From Hofstenia miamia (taxonomy: Eukaryota; Xenacoelomorpha; Acoela): DNA of 64,000 nt. The position numbers and the translations under genes are program-made. This document shows, in pieces, positions 11,592 to 23,187 of the stretch. The stretch's first letter is position 1, and each line of letters begins with the position of its first letter. The notes under the pieces were generated by a model that was not told the DNA's origin, did no database searches, and saw only the letters and a list, made by a program, of their open reading frames with translations. Location of the stretch: positions 1,396,204-1,460,203 of the forward strand of contig SCFE01000026.1 in NCBI GenBank assembly GCA_004352715.1. Reading direction: 5' to 3'.

Positions 11592-14480
11592 ATTAACAGC
11601 CTGACTCCAGAGCCAGATGAGCCTATTCTTAGTAAAAGTTAAAGGTATTCAGGAGATCAGGTAAGGGAAGGGTGCATGTCCACACTCAGCTGACCTGAAA
11701 CAGAGAACATTATTAGAAAGAGTCATTTTAGACAGAGCCCTAATTTAAATAAAGAGAGAAAGAAGCCCTAAAAGTTCTTGAGTGCAAAGTGTATCCTACA
11801 TGCTAAGAATACCTAAACTCAGTTCAGGTCTCAGCTTGTGCAATTTAGGTGCTGCAATAAAATAGAAAATATAACAAATGACAAGCAGTTGTGTAAAGCA
11901 CTATTCTTAAACCTGCTGAAGTGCTGTAGTGATGAACTTGTAAAGCTGTGCCTGAACAAGGCACCCTCAGCAACAATCAGATAATTTAGAAAAGCATTTT
12001 TAAGAAATTACATATTCAACAAGAAATCAAGGTTGAGTAAAATCTATTGAATGTTTTCTAACAAAAGTAAAATATTTAATGAGAAAAACAGGTAATGTAT
12101 AAACAAGACATAGCACTAAAGCATACCATAAATATTAGCAGGTGCCTTGTGAACTTTTGCACAGTAATGACTAAAATCAGAAATACTGCACAGCAGAAAT
12201 TTTAAACATTTAAAAAATAGTACAATTGTCTATCCTTATTACCATAATTGAGGCATTTACAAATTCATTTAAATATTGTACAATTTAATATTTAAAAATA
12301 ATTTCGAATTATTAATTACGAAATGTTTGTCAAGGCAGTGGTTGATGGCACAGTACCAACCTGATGAACTGATTCAAAAGTTTGCTTAAATGTCCATTTA
12401 GCATAAAGCTTCTTTATCCATTTGAAGGTTTTGCAAAAAATCAAATTCTTGTCTAAGATCAGCATTCATAGAAAATTAAATCTTATTTTAGACACTACAT
12501 TGAAATTAAAAAATGAAATTTGGTATATAAAAAATAATATTGCCCATTCAAGATTGAAAAATATATGTGGAACTAAAACCATAAAANTTTGAAGGTTTTG
12601 CAAAAAATCAAATTCTTGTCTAAGATCGGCATTCATTGAAAATTAAATCTTATTTTAGACACTACATTGAATTAAAAAATGAAATTTGGTATATAAAAAT
12701 AATATTGCCCATTCAAGATTGAAAAATATATGTGGAACTAAAACCATAAAATTCTCCTAAAATTGATTTCTTATTATTAAGCAAAATATATATGTCTAAA
12801 TACCCAATAAAAAGCATAGCATGCCCCAAAAAAACAGAAAAAATATTTCTGTTTGAAGTACGTGGTCATCTTTTTTCTGATATTGCTAATTTTAAATAAT
12901 ATTTACCATAAACTGAATATTGTTTCATAAAATATTTCATAATATTAACGTTTTGTCAAATTTGACATGTAAATTTTCATGGGATTTCGTCTTTTGACCA
13001 TCAGTTAAACTAAAATTATGTAGCCTTTATATTGAATATAAAATAGATTAATGATTATCTGCAAAAGTTTTATTAATCCACGTATTTATTTATATCCTAT
13101 TAACTATTTCTTGTGCCATAATTGTACTTTATTATAAACAAGTCATTTAACTTGGATCTTAGCGCCAAGTAAGCAATCGTATTGAGAAAGGAGGGCAAAA
13201 CATTTCCTCTTGGTGCAGTTCAGTTGATATTTTGACTCGATATTTCCTACTAGTCTGTGTTAATAATGTATCACTTTGATAGTTATTCATAATTTTTTAC
13301 TGTTCGCTTGTTTCAGAAATACTATTTAAATATTGAAAATTTATCAAATTGTTAGTATATTTTGTTTAAGATTTCCTTAATTCTGAAAATTTTAAATAAA
13401 ATCATTTTAACCTATATCTATGCGCCTTAGGCCTTAGCTGATTGTCAGTAAGTTACTACATTCTACAAAAATGCCGCTGTATGAAATGCAAAATCGAAAT
13501 ACGAAAAGTTAGCATGTCTATTGCCTTGCAATCCTTAGGTTCATCTTCAATTACTATGTCTAATTTCTTTCCACTCAATGTTTATTTATTAATTCAAAAA
13601 TTAATGTTGTTAAAATGCTTTTTATATGGTTGTAGTTATTTATATATTGATATGTAATTTTGAAAATGAAAATGGTTGCATTCATGCCATTTATTTTCGA
13701 ACTACTTTTTTGTAATTATTGAAAAGTTAATTTAATATGCTGCTGTTGTATTATGTACTTCAGATGTCAATTGATTTTTTGAATGAAAACAACTGGCTAT
13801 ACTTAGTGCTTAGTGTCTGATTCACAATCCCGAAACTGGTAGATTTTGTGATGTAATCCAAAATTGTTTTATGTTCGACTGCTTTTGAAGTTTTAGTGAA
13901 GAAATCAATATCCTGTTTCATGAGGCACAAACATTTCTTCCTAGAAGAATCACAATAGTTTAGATATGAAATATGATGTGATTGTTAGAATTAGGATTGT
14001 GTCAGGATGAATATCAGTTAATAGACCATCAAATGATTTTCGAGGAATTGTAGTATTTTGTTATTCCGGGCGCACACATCCGGGAAATTTTGCACTACAA
14101 ATTATTTGATTTTCCTTTATCATTATCTCCATCATCTATAATCGAAAACCACACTGTTTTGTCATTGTTATTGATGTGCATGACCTTATAAAACTTACGA
14201 TATTAAGCATTGTTTTATTTTCGAATCATGCATCAATAGTTCTTTTGAAAATATGTAATTCCGTTTATTGTATTTTATTTGTAATCTTGTACTTAGAGCC
14301 CAATTTTATTACACAAATATAAGCAGTTTTATATTATGATAAGATTTGCCATAAATAAAAAAATGTATGTGGTTCGAACAGTAAGTACCTGAACTATCAA
14401 GGAAATAATAAATATAAGCAGTTCAAAAGTGTTTGCAGCAAAATATGTATCAATAATAATGATAAAACTAAAATGTAGCT
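11592..14480. other. No gene recognised; texture differs just after the gap
   Basis: From 11592 to about 12000 the sequence has more AG/CT-rich words than the surrounding AT-rich DNA, without an open frame or recognised repeat. From 12400 on, the texture is as in the rest of the window. The frame at 13442-13657 shows no domain. A scaffold join lies at 12587. Confidence 0.4.
12421..12751. repeat. Direct duplication around a single N (contig join)
   Basis: The block 12421-12586 is repeated almost identically at 12588-12751, separated by one N at 12587. The copies differ by a few substitutions and single-base indels. This pattern is expected when a scaffolder abuts two overlapping contig ends, possibly from two haplotypes, so it is probably not a real tandem repeat. 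Confidence 0.8.
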
Positions 14481-14539
14481 TTTGGATGAAATTAGGTAAG
14501 GATATTGCGCAGCAATGCTTTGACTTCTCTTACAAACAA

Positions 14540-15180
14540 TATCAGTATTCGCTTATGCAACGAATCATAACGCTTTATTGTAAAGGTGTCTATTTTTTAC
14601 TTTTCTTCAATGACGCTCCAGAGTTCATCCAAATAGGTTGGATTCTGAGTCTTACACATTCTTTTAACGTATTCCACAGGTTCTCAATTATTGATGAATC
14701 GGAGTGGTTTCGAAGCAAACTTACGTTTAAATTCTATAACGATCACGCCGAATTGCGCCCCAACTATTATTAACTGGATAAATATAGTCCTCATTGTACA
14801 CTATCGAGCTTTATGAGGCACTGTCTCTTTCGTGGATAAAGTTTATTGTTTGATTCATCCGAGGAGATCACCTTCTTCCTGTCCAAACGGGTCACTATGC
14901 TTTCCTTGGAACTAACCATTAAATTATGAATTATTGATGAACACTTGTAATGATTGTTGTTGTATTCATTGATTTCAGGCGCTGAATCAAAATTTGCCGC
15001 TTAATAATATTCGCTTACAGAAAAAATTGCAACGAATTGCTTTGCACAGTTTTAGAAAAGCCTCGGATGGTAGAGTTGCCTTTGAAACTTTCTTGGTAAT
15101 AACCTCTAATCGATAATACTTGGAAAAGACAACATTTCAACCGGCTTGCTAAAACATGTTGAAGACGGAGGATCGGAGTC
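14540..15180 (-). pseudogene. Tc1-like transposase relic
   Basis: Read on the minus strand in shifting frames, the block shows landmarks of a Tc1-family DDE transposase. A central VISSDESNN (near 14870) corresponds to the first catalytic Asp region (FSDES). Toward the end, SSIIENLWNTLKE (near 14690) corresponds to the SPDLNPIENLW motif holding the catalytic Glu. After it come LDELWSVIEE-like and YDSLHKRI-like segments of the C-terminal helices. Multiple stops and frameshifts make it inactive. The N-terminal helix-turn-helix part is too decayed to recognise, and no terminal inverted repeats were identified. Confidence 0.6.
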
Positions 15181-16600
15181 AGCGAAAGGTTCTTATTAAA
15201 TATTAAATATATAGCTAAGCTAACGTTTAAAGTTTGTATATTTCCTGCACAATATAATTAATAATCAAAAAAAATGTCAATCGGCCAGCTTAAGGAAAAA
15301 TACATTATTGAAAAGTGCGAATTTATTCGGAAAAAATTTTACCCTAATAAATTCAATGTTTATAACAATTAAGTCAATCCTGACTTTTACTGAAAAAGCA
15401 ATGACTGGTTTGTATGGTTTAGGGAGTTCCTGGGAGAATATCCGACACTAGAAACCAACAGTTTACGCAACTGCAGGTGCGAAAGGAGATAAAGGGCGCT
15501 AAATATATGTTCGTATAACAAATATAAAGAATTAAGTTCAATATTTATATATGTAATCTACGTCATTATGTAGGGTCTAATTGTACAAACGAGCTCAAAC
15601 TTTTTTAAGGCATAAAATGGACGATTTAGTATTTTATGCTGGAGGCCTTACGCTGCTTGTGGTATCAGCAGGTATTCAATTGCATTTAAGAAACCAGTTA
15701 TGTAACTATAGTTTTACATCCATTATTCTGAAGTGCTCCCAAACCTTAAAAACTAAATTTCGTTGCACATCGAACTTTATTACACATTTTAGTTAGTCGT
15801 AGAACATATCGTCTTCTTTGTGTATAGTTTAATTTTTTATTGATGCGAAAAACTCACCTTTGTCTAATCCGAGGCGGGCCACTCCAATTTGGTACGACAT
15901 ATTGAAAGTTATTTTTAATAAAATTGGTATTAATTTCGGTTTCGGGCAGAAATTCATCCATTGCGGGTTAAACAACATGATTAATCTATTGGATAAATTG
16001 GATGACTTCTTAAAAATTTTTCGCATTCATTCAGTTTAAAATGTCATTTAATTATTCTGGGTCAATTTTAAAATGATGTTCATCTTATAACCGAATGCAA
16101 TAAATTACGATATGAAATAAATCTGTTGTACTTTGTTTTCGCAACTGTAATTAAAGTGTTTAATAATATGTGCTTTGCTTGGCATAATTTTAACCAGATT
16201 TTTGCAACGAGAGGTTAGATTTTTCCAAAATTTTTAAGAAATTTTTATTGTGAAGATTTTTATTTGCATGGGCTTGTATAGTGTAAATATATCCATGAAA
16301 ATTTATTAAGCAGAATGAGAAGAACGTCAAGTTCCCTTCAAACGATTCGTTTTTATTTAGGATTTATTATATAATTACGTCAAACATTGTGCTGTATTAT
16401 CTAAAGTGCTGATCAAAACAATTTGTTTTGGTCTTTTGTTTTGCGTTTTGCAGCCATTCAGTGTATGGCAACGCTATTTGAGCTTTACTATGCTATGCAA
16501 TTTGTTTAAACGTTAGCAAACGCATGATAGTTCGTAAGAGCATTGTTCTTATTACAAAGAAATTAACTTTTTCTTAAACTGCCAAATTAATTGTAGTGTA
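15181..16600. other. No gene recognised
   Basis: AT-rich DNA. Short frames at 15581-15796 (+) and 15829-16026 (-) have somewhat protein-like composition but match nothing I know. Confidence 0.4.
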
Positions 16601-17019
16601 ATTGCAGTAGGGCCACCAACAATTTGTTTTGATTAGCGGTTGTACGCGTTTGGTGACACGTAGCGTTAAATTGTAGCTGCACAGTTGGACATCGATTGAC
16701 TGTTTTATATTATCTTTCTATCAGTAATATTGTTCTAATGTGATTGATTTAAATGGGGTTTATTGACGTGAATGCCACTGCTCTCTTTTCCCAACTTTGT
16801 CGCGTAAAGTGACTTTCCGCGTGTTTATCTTTTGAGCGGTTTCCTCCTCAGCGACGTAGTAAATATTGTGTAATGTAGCCGAGAACGATTGCTACTATTA
16901 GTCCTTCTCGCTGACGAAATTAGCGCCATCGGGATTTCATTTCTCTTTCTTTTGGCATCTATTTACAATCCTTCCAACCTGTCGCTTGTTGTTAATTAAT
17001 TGTGTGCGGCTTGTTTTAG
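16600..17019 (+). promoter_or_regulatory. Candidate promoter / 5' leader of the two-exon gene
   Basis: This ~400-bp stretch has more CpG and overall GC than its surroundings (for example several ACGCG, GCGT and CGACG words) and ends in a clear splice acceptor, TTGTTTTAG, directly abutting the ATG at 17020. It is a reasonable place for a transcription start and leader exon. No TATA box or initiator is claimed. Confidence 0.3.
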
Positions 17020-17051
17020 ATGCAGGCTGGAATAAAGTCTTTCCCGCCAAG
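17020..17051 (+). CDS. First coding exon of an unrecognised protein
   Basis: The exon is ATG plus 29 nt, encoding MQAGIKSFPP and the first two bases of the next codon. It is bounded by TTGTTTTAG on the left and GTAATT on the right, both good splice signals. It ends in phase 2. The next exon at 19854 begins with exactly one nucleotide (T) that completes an AGT serine codon, so the two join in frame. The ATG abuts the acceptor with no spacer, as at a trans-splice site or a leader intron boundary. It was found by reading splice signals. Function unknown. Confidence 0.5.
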
Positions 17052-17430
17052 GTAATTAATTTTTATTTTCCCTTATTAATTATTGGATATTTCAGTTGAA
17101 TATTTTTCTATATTTCCCCTCTGTTAACTTATTTAATTCATTTTACGAATTTGTACACTTATTGATTAATATATGATTTTTTAAATATGTTTTATGACAT
17201 CAATTTCACTACTCCTTTATCATATTATGTAGTGTTCTCTATCTACTATACTTGAACATATTTACCAATTTATTTCGAATGTTTATTTTTGTTAATAAAT
17301 ATTCATTTGCAAACGTAGCAGATTTATCACGTGAATTTGGATGTTGATTTTTCAAAAGTTTTCTACTGACGGGTATTTTAAACTCATTGATCATAAATAT
17401 ATTTCGAAATGCCTGTATTCAATCAAGTTA

Positions 17431-17481
17431 CCGTATTTACCCATGTATATGCCGCACCTTTTTCCACGAAAAATTGCTCCC
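17431..17481. mobile_element. 5' fragment of the CCGTATTTACCC MITE
   Basis: It matches the first 51 bp of the element at 17669-18182 (CCGTATTTACCCATGTATA and onward) and then breaks at a single N (17482). A TA precedes it. It is either a truncated insertion or a scaffold misjoin. Confidence 0.7.
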
Positions 17482-17482
17482 N

Positions 17483-17666
17483 AACTCAATTCTTTATATT
17501 TCTCCCCAATGCTGTAAAAGAAATAAACAAAATTGAATTAATTGTAAACAGTGCTCCGATAAAACAAAGTGATCATGTTACATATTTAGGTGTTGATATT
17601 GACAAAGATTTAAAATTCGATAAATTTCTCTTAAAAAAGATACATAAAATGGCTTCTGGCGTTAGA
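17483..17666 (+). pseudogene. LINE reverse transcriptase C-terminal fragment
   Basis: A short frame reads NSAPIKQSDHVTYLGVDIDK followed by DLKFDKF and KKIHKMASGVRY. YLGV-x-ID-x-DL is the conserved segment just after the catalytic core of CR1/Jockey-type LINE reverse transcriptases. The wording closely resembles the equivalent part of the LINE at 54555-59320, including the KKIHKMA motif, so both probably belong to one family. It is cut on the right by insertion of the MITE at 17669. Confidence 0.6.
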
Positions 17667-17668
17667 TA

Positions 17669-18182
17669 CCGTATTTACCCATCTATAAGCCGCACCTTTT
17701 TCCACGAAAAATTGCTCCCAAGGTGGGGTTGCGGCTTATCTATAGAAACATCCGTGAAGACACCTAATTTGCACATATATTGTAAACTAAAGTACGAGAT
17801 CTTACTGTAATATACATTATAGTAAAATAATATCCTGTTTAAATGACAAACAATTAATTTATTAAAAATAACACAATATTAAAGTATTAGAATGTATTCT
17901 TAGTTTAGAAGTAATATGCATGCAAATATCAAGGGCAATTTAGATCAGCACCCTTTAAGTACAATTAACAAGATCTAATATAGGTGTATAGTTTTATTTA
18001 ATGTATTAAATCGCGGAAATGCAGGTTCCTTTTCTTCAAAGTTGTAAAAAATATCTGAATAATGTAAATAAATATGTTTCGTTGATTCAGTGTTTGTGAA
18101 TTTTTTATAATGCTCAAAAAACTTTTTTTCTTAAAAAACTTCTCCCAAACTCAGGGTGCGGCTTATACACGGGTAAATACGG
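17669..18182. mobile_element. Full-length TA-flanked MITE (CCGTATTTACCC family)
   Basis: The 514-bp element starts CCGTATTTACCCATCTATAA and ends with the reverse complement of CCGTATTTACCCGTGTATAA, about 28 of 30 bp matching. TA dinucleotides flank both ends (17667-17668 and 18183-18184), consistent with a TA target duplication. The left end also has an internal inverted partner (ATAAGCCGCACC with GGTTGCGGCTTAT 30-40 bp on), so it can form a terminal hairpin. There is no coding capacity. Partial copies lie at 17431 and 29224. The element is inserted in a LINE fragment. Confidence 0.8.
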
Positions 18183-18455
18183 TAATTATATTTGTATTAT
18201 TTGCTTCTTCTTTTAACATATATGGATGCGATGTCTACAAGCTCATGGCGCAGGTTTACAAGTGCTGGAACCTACTACATGGCTGATAAACGGGTTGGTA
18301 ATTTATATATCGGCCGATTTTTATTAATTTCGAAGTTAAAATCGTAGATTTCAAATAAGTGAAAAATTTGCCAACCAGTTTAGTGGACGAAAAACTTACT
18401 TGTAATATACCACATACTTCCTACTATCAGCAGTTTTCCAATGCCAACTTTTAGG

Positions 18456-18889
18456 GATCGTAGGTGCTCGAATTTACGTTTTTGTATTACTATTGAATGT
18501 ATTTTTTTAAAATATTTTTGTTTAAACGAAATTGAGAAAATCGAAGTTCGGAATAATGTTATTTATGGACCATCTTCAACCGTAATATATTATGGTATTT
18601 GAGAGAGAGAGCAAGTGAAGTGACTATAAAAAATCTTAAAATATTGTTGGTTTTCAATTTAGAGTTACATTGTGNGATCGTAGGTGCTCGAATTTACGTT
18701 TTTGTATTACTATTGAATGTATTTTTTTAAATATTTTTGTTTAAACGAAATTGAGAAAATCGAAGTTCGGAATAATGTTATTTATGGACCATCTTCACCC
18801 GTAATATATTATGGTATTTGAGAGAGCAAGTGAAGTGACTATAAAAAATCTTAAAATATTGTTGGTTTTCAATTTAGAGTTACATTGTG
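18456..18889. repeat. Direct duplication around a single N (contig join)
   Basis: 18456-18674 and 18676-18889 are nearly identical (beginning GATCGTAGGTGCTCGAATTT) and are separated by one N at 18675. They differ by a dinucleotide-repeat length (GAGAGAGAGAGC against GAGAGAGC) and a few bases. This is most likely overlapping contig ends placed side by side. Confidence 0.8.
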
Positions 18890-19853
18890 GTCACTTTCGT
18901 ATTGACTTCGGACATTAACTATTTTTATGATGTGTGGGACAGCGAAAATCAGGAAAGTATGCTTTGAAAGAAGCCAATTAAGTTAGTTTCCACAAATTCT
19001 TTGTAATTCACCTTTTCGACACTGAAGTAACAAAAAGAACTGCAGAAACTATGAATGACAACTGCCACAATGAAGGATTTTTCTAATCAATTAGCTTCTA
19101 CTTCTCTCTAAAGATTAATACATTCATCTGTACTTATTAAAGTTTCACGAAATCAATTTCATAAATGTTTATTCAGGAAAATCAGTTTATCAACCTTTTC
19201 CAGGAATCCAGTTATTCCTTACTAGTTGACTATTGTTTGACCCAAGTGTTCAGAGTGCACTCTGCATTGAGAGGCCTACTAACGCGGTAAAAATATTTAA
19301 AAAATTGTAAAAATTTGCATGTGCACAAGTTTTTCTCAGCTATTGCGACTGAAAAGAGATCAATTAGTTTAAGTAAATTATTGGGAAGCAGATGCTATTG
19401 TGTAAAACTAGCTCTATGCATATGGCTTTGTTGGCGTTTTAAAGGTGAACATGATATTCAGACGCTTATGAAATTTCATGTTTACGTCCATTGTGCTAAA
19501 CTCCTGCATAACTTCATTTATTTTCTTTTCTTCACAATCCTAGATTGAAAATTTTATTACTGTTATACATGTTGTTTAATCCTAACATCCAAATTCTAAA
19601 TCAAGTACAGTAAAATATATTATAAAACTCACTTTGAATTTTTAAATCAATTTACTATATGTTTACTGTATGGAAGATACTGAATTTTTTATTTTTCTAG
19701 ATCAAGCACACAAAGTTTGAAAAGGTTAACTTATTGACCGCCTCCTCACAGGCTCCGACTTAATTAAAACAAATTCTATGAATTGTGTGATGTCATATTA
19801 CCACTTAATATCAACAGTATAAGAGTGTGTTTTTGAGGCTAAAGCTTTTTTAG

Positions 19854-19989
19854 TGATTTGAATTTCAATGCGCCTACGCCTAATAACGGTGGCGGTTCAC
19901 AAAGTCTTTCTGTTGTAACAACTGTTAATTACGGAATGGTCGACAACGGCATGGAAGCTTGCCATCCTCCAAACATGAATGTTAATCAG
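19854..19989 (+). CDS. Second coding exon of the unrecognised protein
   Basis: A 136-nt exon between GCTTTTTTAG and GTATTTTCC. After one nucleotide that completes the previous codon, it encodes 45 residues beginning DLNFNAPTPNNGGGSQSLSV and ending PPNMNVNQ. The composition (Asn, Gly, Ser, Pro, Val) suggests an intrinsically disordered N-terminus, such as a transcriptional regulator might have, but no family is recognised. The sequence is GC-richer and codon-like compared with the flanks. It ends in phase 0. A possible continuation is the open segment after the acceptor at 20706. Splicing to the acceptor before the phosphatase ATG at 21926 would give an immediate TAA, so it is not part of that gene in frame. 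Confidence 0.5.
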
Positions 19990-20706
19990 GTATTTTCCTT
20001 ACCTTTGCTTGTAAAATCTAAATCAAGTTGAGGAAAGCGATTGAGTTTCACTTCATCAAGTATAGATATCCTAGCGGATGTTTTGTGCAAAATAGTTTGT
20101 TATTCAATGTGTCAATAACATGCTGGAGCTTATTTTTGTATACTATAGCAAATCCATTTAATTACACTTTAATGTGTAACTTAATTTGGGCATCATTTCC
20201 AGCAATATGTTAATTTTATTTTAATGTAATTATTTTAAAAGAACTTTCTTTCATTGCTTCATTTTTTATTTATTTATACATAGAAAGTGTAAATTTTATT
20301 AATTTTTATTTAAATGAATACAATGCTAAAATTAGGTTAGCATGAATTCAATTACCCAAGGCTTGTGTGTTTTCTAACCAATGCTTCCTTTTATTGCTTA
20401 GTATTAATTTGAGTCCAGTCTTAAGGAATAGGTTTTAATCTTAAATGACTTAAGTGATTCTTAAATGTATAACACCAAATTCCTTGGAAACCTTTTTAAT
20501 ATTGTTCTCGGCGCTCAACTTGCTTTTGGAAATTTTTTATGAAAAAGATTATTAGATTTGTAATTTACTGTAATAATAAGTTTGTGCGCTTAGAAAAGTT
20601 GTTTGATTTTTAAACTATCAGTCAGACGAATTCGCATTTATTGAAAATGTCTGAAGAGCGTGTAATGTAATGACATTGTTTACTGCGTTCCACTTGTTTA
20701 CTTTAG

Positions 20707-20841
20707 TATGAGTACACACCTATAAGTAGGTCCATCGAAGTGCAGAAAGATGTTTGTCTATCATTAACACTCTTCGCACGCAGACGATTTATTTTTAGGC
20801 GTTTGTTTACAAATCAAAGGTTGAATTTATTGTTTTCGTAG
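20707..20841 (+). CDS. Possible 3' exon of the two-exon gene (weak)
   Basis: After the acceptor-like GTTTACTTTAG, a phase-0 frame of 44 codons runs from TAT to a TAG. It begins YEYTPISRSIEVQKD and becomes Arg/Leu-rich. It would join in frame to the exon at 19854-19989. Alternatively the region is non-coding upstream sequence of the next gene. The only support is phase and the acceptor. Confidence 0.2.
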   Translation, partial: YEYTPISRSIEVQKDVCLSLTLFARRRFIFRRLFTNQRLNLLFS

Positions 20842-21545
20842 TGTAGTTGTATAAATTGTAATCTTTCACGCTGTATTAATTTCGTTTAAATTTCTCACTC
20901 GATTGAACTGTTTATCTCTTTCATAAACGCTTCCGTGCGGCCTGCCTTGTCTGAGCTCCTCTCTAAACAATTTATTCTTTCTTAACTCGCATTCTGGCCA
21001 CGAAGAAGCCTTTACGACATTTCTGCTCCTCTCTGATTTATATGACGCATAAATCTTATTTCTGTTAATATTTTAACCAAAATTTATTGCAAACAATCTT
21101 GAATTTTAATCCTTTGCTTGTATAATTCCCTTCATTTTTGCTTTGATTTTACACTAGTTTTATCTTCAATTTTTAATCAAATAATAAATATGTTATTACT
21201 TTTTGAGGATACAATTTTTAACGCTAGAACGCCCAATGTCTTCATATTATCTGCATGTTTCTTCTAGCATTGATTTTCTAACAACAAATTATGGTCGTAA
21301 ACCATACCCGGGTCCCCTCTAAAATAAGAATACAATACAATTTCTTAATACCGTCAAATGAAGTGAATAGGAGCAGTTCTTTAAGTCTTCTTTAAATATC
21401 TGGTGTTTGGTAAATGTATTTTATTCAACTTTTAAGCTATAGAGTGCTCTATAGATCCTGAAATTACATTTCAATAAAAATATAAATATTTATTTATTTT
21501 TTATATTAAATATTGATTAATTTTGTTAAAATATCATTCATAGAC

Positions 21546-21601
<56 letters not shown>

Positions 21602-21921
21602 TAGGATTCTGTTAAATAGTCTGTTAGACTTAATATGATCAACACCGTGCACGTCTCCTCTAATGAAAATCTTGGATACTTACTTATTAGAATTACCTGT
21701 ATTTTGACAATGAGTTAACATTAAATTCCGTCCTTGAGTAGAAGCTTCAATGAGATTTTTGTGTTTACCATCTTATTTCCGGATGGAAATACTGTACTTT
21801 GCTACTTAACTTAAAATCGTTGTTTATTTGCATTTATCACCGCTCTGCAATGCTGTAAAATATGTATGTCACGTGTATGCTATTTTTAAAATAGATTACA
21901 TTACAATCCGCATTTACTTTT
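20842..21921. other. Upstream region of phosphatase gene 2
   Basis: No gene seen. 20880-21060 is richer in CpG than its flanks and could be promoter. A (TA)n microsatellite occupies about 21548-21599. Confidence 0.4.
21548..21599. repeat. (TA)n microsatellite
   Basis: About 50 bp of nearly uninterrupted TA dinucleotides. Confidence 0.9.
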
Positions 21922-21925
21922 AGTA

Positions 21926-22279
21926 ATGTCTAATCTTGTAGCTGCCCGTCTCATTGTCGACATTCTTACTGTTGTTTCGCTCTTCATCATTAACATTTTC
22001 TTTGTAACAAATGTCGTACCAACTTTTCAAAGAGGCCTTTTTTGCGATGATCAATCTTTAATGTATAAGTATAGGTCATCCACTATTCATTACACGGTAG
22101 TCTACGTTAGCTATGGAGTCATATTTGCTGTCATGTGCCTCTTTTTCAATTGGAGAAGACAACAAAAACTTGATGTCCATCATCGAAGTAGAGCGTTGTA
22201 TATTTTGTCGGTTGCGGCTCACTACGTATTTTATCTCTTTGGCGCTTTGACTACCGATCTTATTACAAATATTATTAAG
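21926..22279 (+). CDS. Phospholipid phosphatase 2, coding exon 1
   Basis: Encodes residues 1-118 of a second PAP2-superfamily lipid phosphate phosphatase. The first ATG lies 2 nt after an acceptor-like ATTTACTTTTAG. The exon contains the first three membrane spans and the RGLFCDD motif, which matches HGLFCND in the paralogue at 8635 at the same position. The frame runs to ITNIIK and then meets GTAAAT, a good donor. Lys118 is the first residue of catalytic motif 1; the rest (HLVGRLRP) opens exon 2 at 41877. Joined, the two exons encode 271 residues, against 274 in the paralogue. Without the splice the frame stops after 11 further codons and lacks every catalytic residue. Confidence 0.88.
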
Positions 22280-22889
22280 GTAAATTTTAAAATGTATTTT
22301 ACCATATTTTTATAGAATGATTTTTAATATCTCCGGGATTAAGTTGTTGGATTTGTCTTGATGTGTAAATTTATCAAAGAACTAATTATTGGTTTTGGAG
22401 TTGAATATGGCCCAAATGTTTCGAATTTTATAACCTCTTGTCATATAAGGAGTTCATAGTAGAAGGCCTTCTGTATAAATGTGTATTATGCAAAGAATTT
22501 ATTATCTTTTAAGTTTAACTTAAAGTTTTACTATGTACCTGTTTTATTAGTAAAACATTATCAATTCGATTTTACTCATTAATTCACTTAGAGTTTATTT
22601 CCTTCAACAATGAAACACATGATGCAGGCTATTTTCAATTTTATCAAGTTTACACATTACAAAATCCTCAATATTTTTCAGAGTTTCCATCATTTCGAAG
22701 TTATTTGTGTCAATTCCTTTGCAAAATTTAAGCACGAAAGAAGTAAACAACTGTTACATGAGCAGCTTTTTTTATAAACATCAATTGTTATTAATCCTAT
22801 TTCTACTAACGTTATTTTTATGTGACAAATCGATTTGTCCGCATAAAAACCGAAATCCGGTCGATTTTTTAACTACGTACAGAATTTAG

Positions 22890-22891
<2 letters not shown>

Positions 22892-22924
<33 letters not shown>
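22892..22924. repeat. (TA)n microsatellite
   Basis: Short TA run that abuts the left end of the GCGCC-repeat element. Confidence 0.85.
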
Positions 22925-22925
<1 letters not shown>

Positions 22926-23187
22926 TGGCGCTCGGTATATGGGTTTTTTTCGTTTTGTACCCAGTGCCAGTTTTGATCAACAACCCTGTACTCAGCGCCA
23001 GATGACCATTTGAGGCCTAAATATAATTACCTTAATGTTTTGATAGATCTGTTAATGAGGACCCCATATGAGATTATGTACAAAAAATTGGGCCCGAACT
23101 CGGACTTTTTAAAACCCGTATACCCAGCGCCAGAAAGTGTACTGGGGGCCAGTAAATATTTCCTGAAAAATACCCAGCGCCAATATA
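22921..23187. mobile_element. MITE-like element with repeated CCCAGCGCCAG motif
   Basis: The left end TATACTGGCGCTCGGTAT is matched in inverted form by the right end ATACCCAGCGCCAATATA. Between them, variants of TACCCAGCGCCAG recur in direct orientation near 22960, 22991, 23119 and 23140. The ~267-bp block stands out by GC from the surrounding AT-rich intron. There is no coding capacity; the short frame through it is incidental. I do not recognise the family. Confidence 0.55.

Noticed and set aside
10522-11604. 360-codon open frame
   Set aside because: It is almost entirely the 1000-N gap; only 23 codons at the left and a few at the right are real sequence.
20190-20216. Acceptor CATTTCCAG followed by a short frame as the 3' exon of the two-exon gene
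   Set aside because: It gives only eight codons before a stop; the alternative at 20707 is longer, though also weak.
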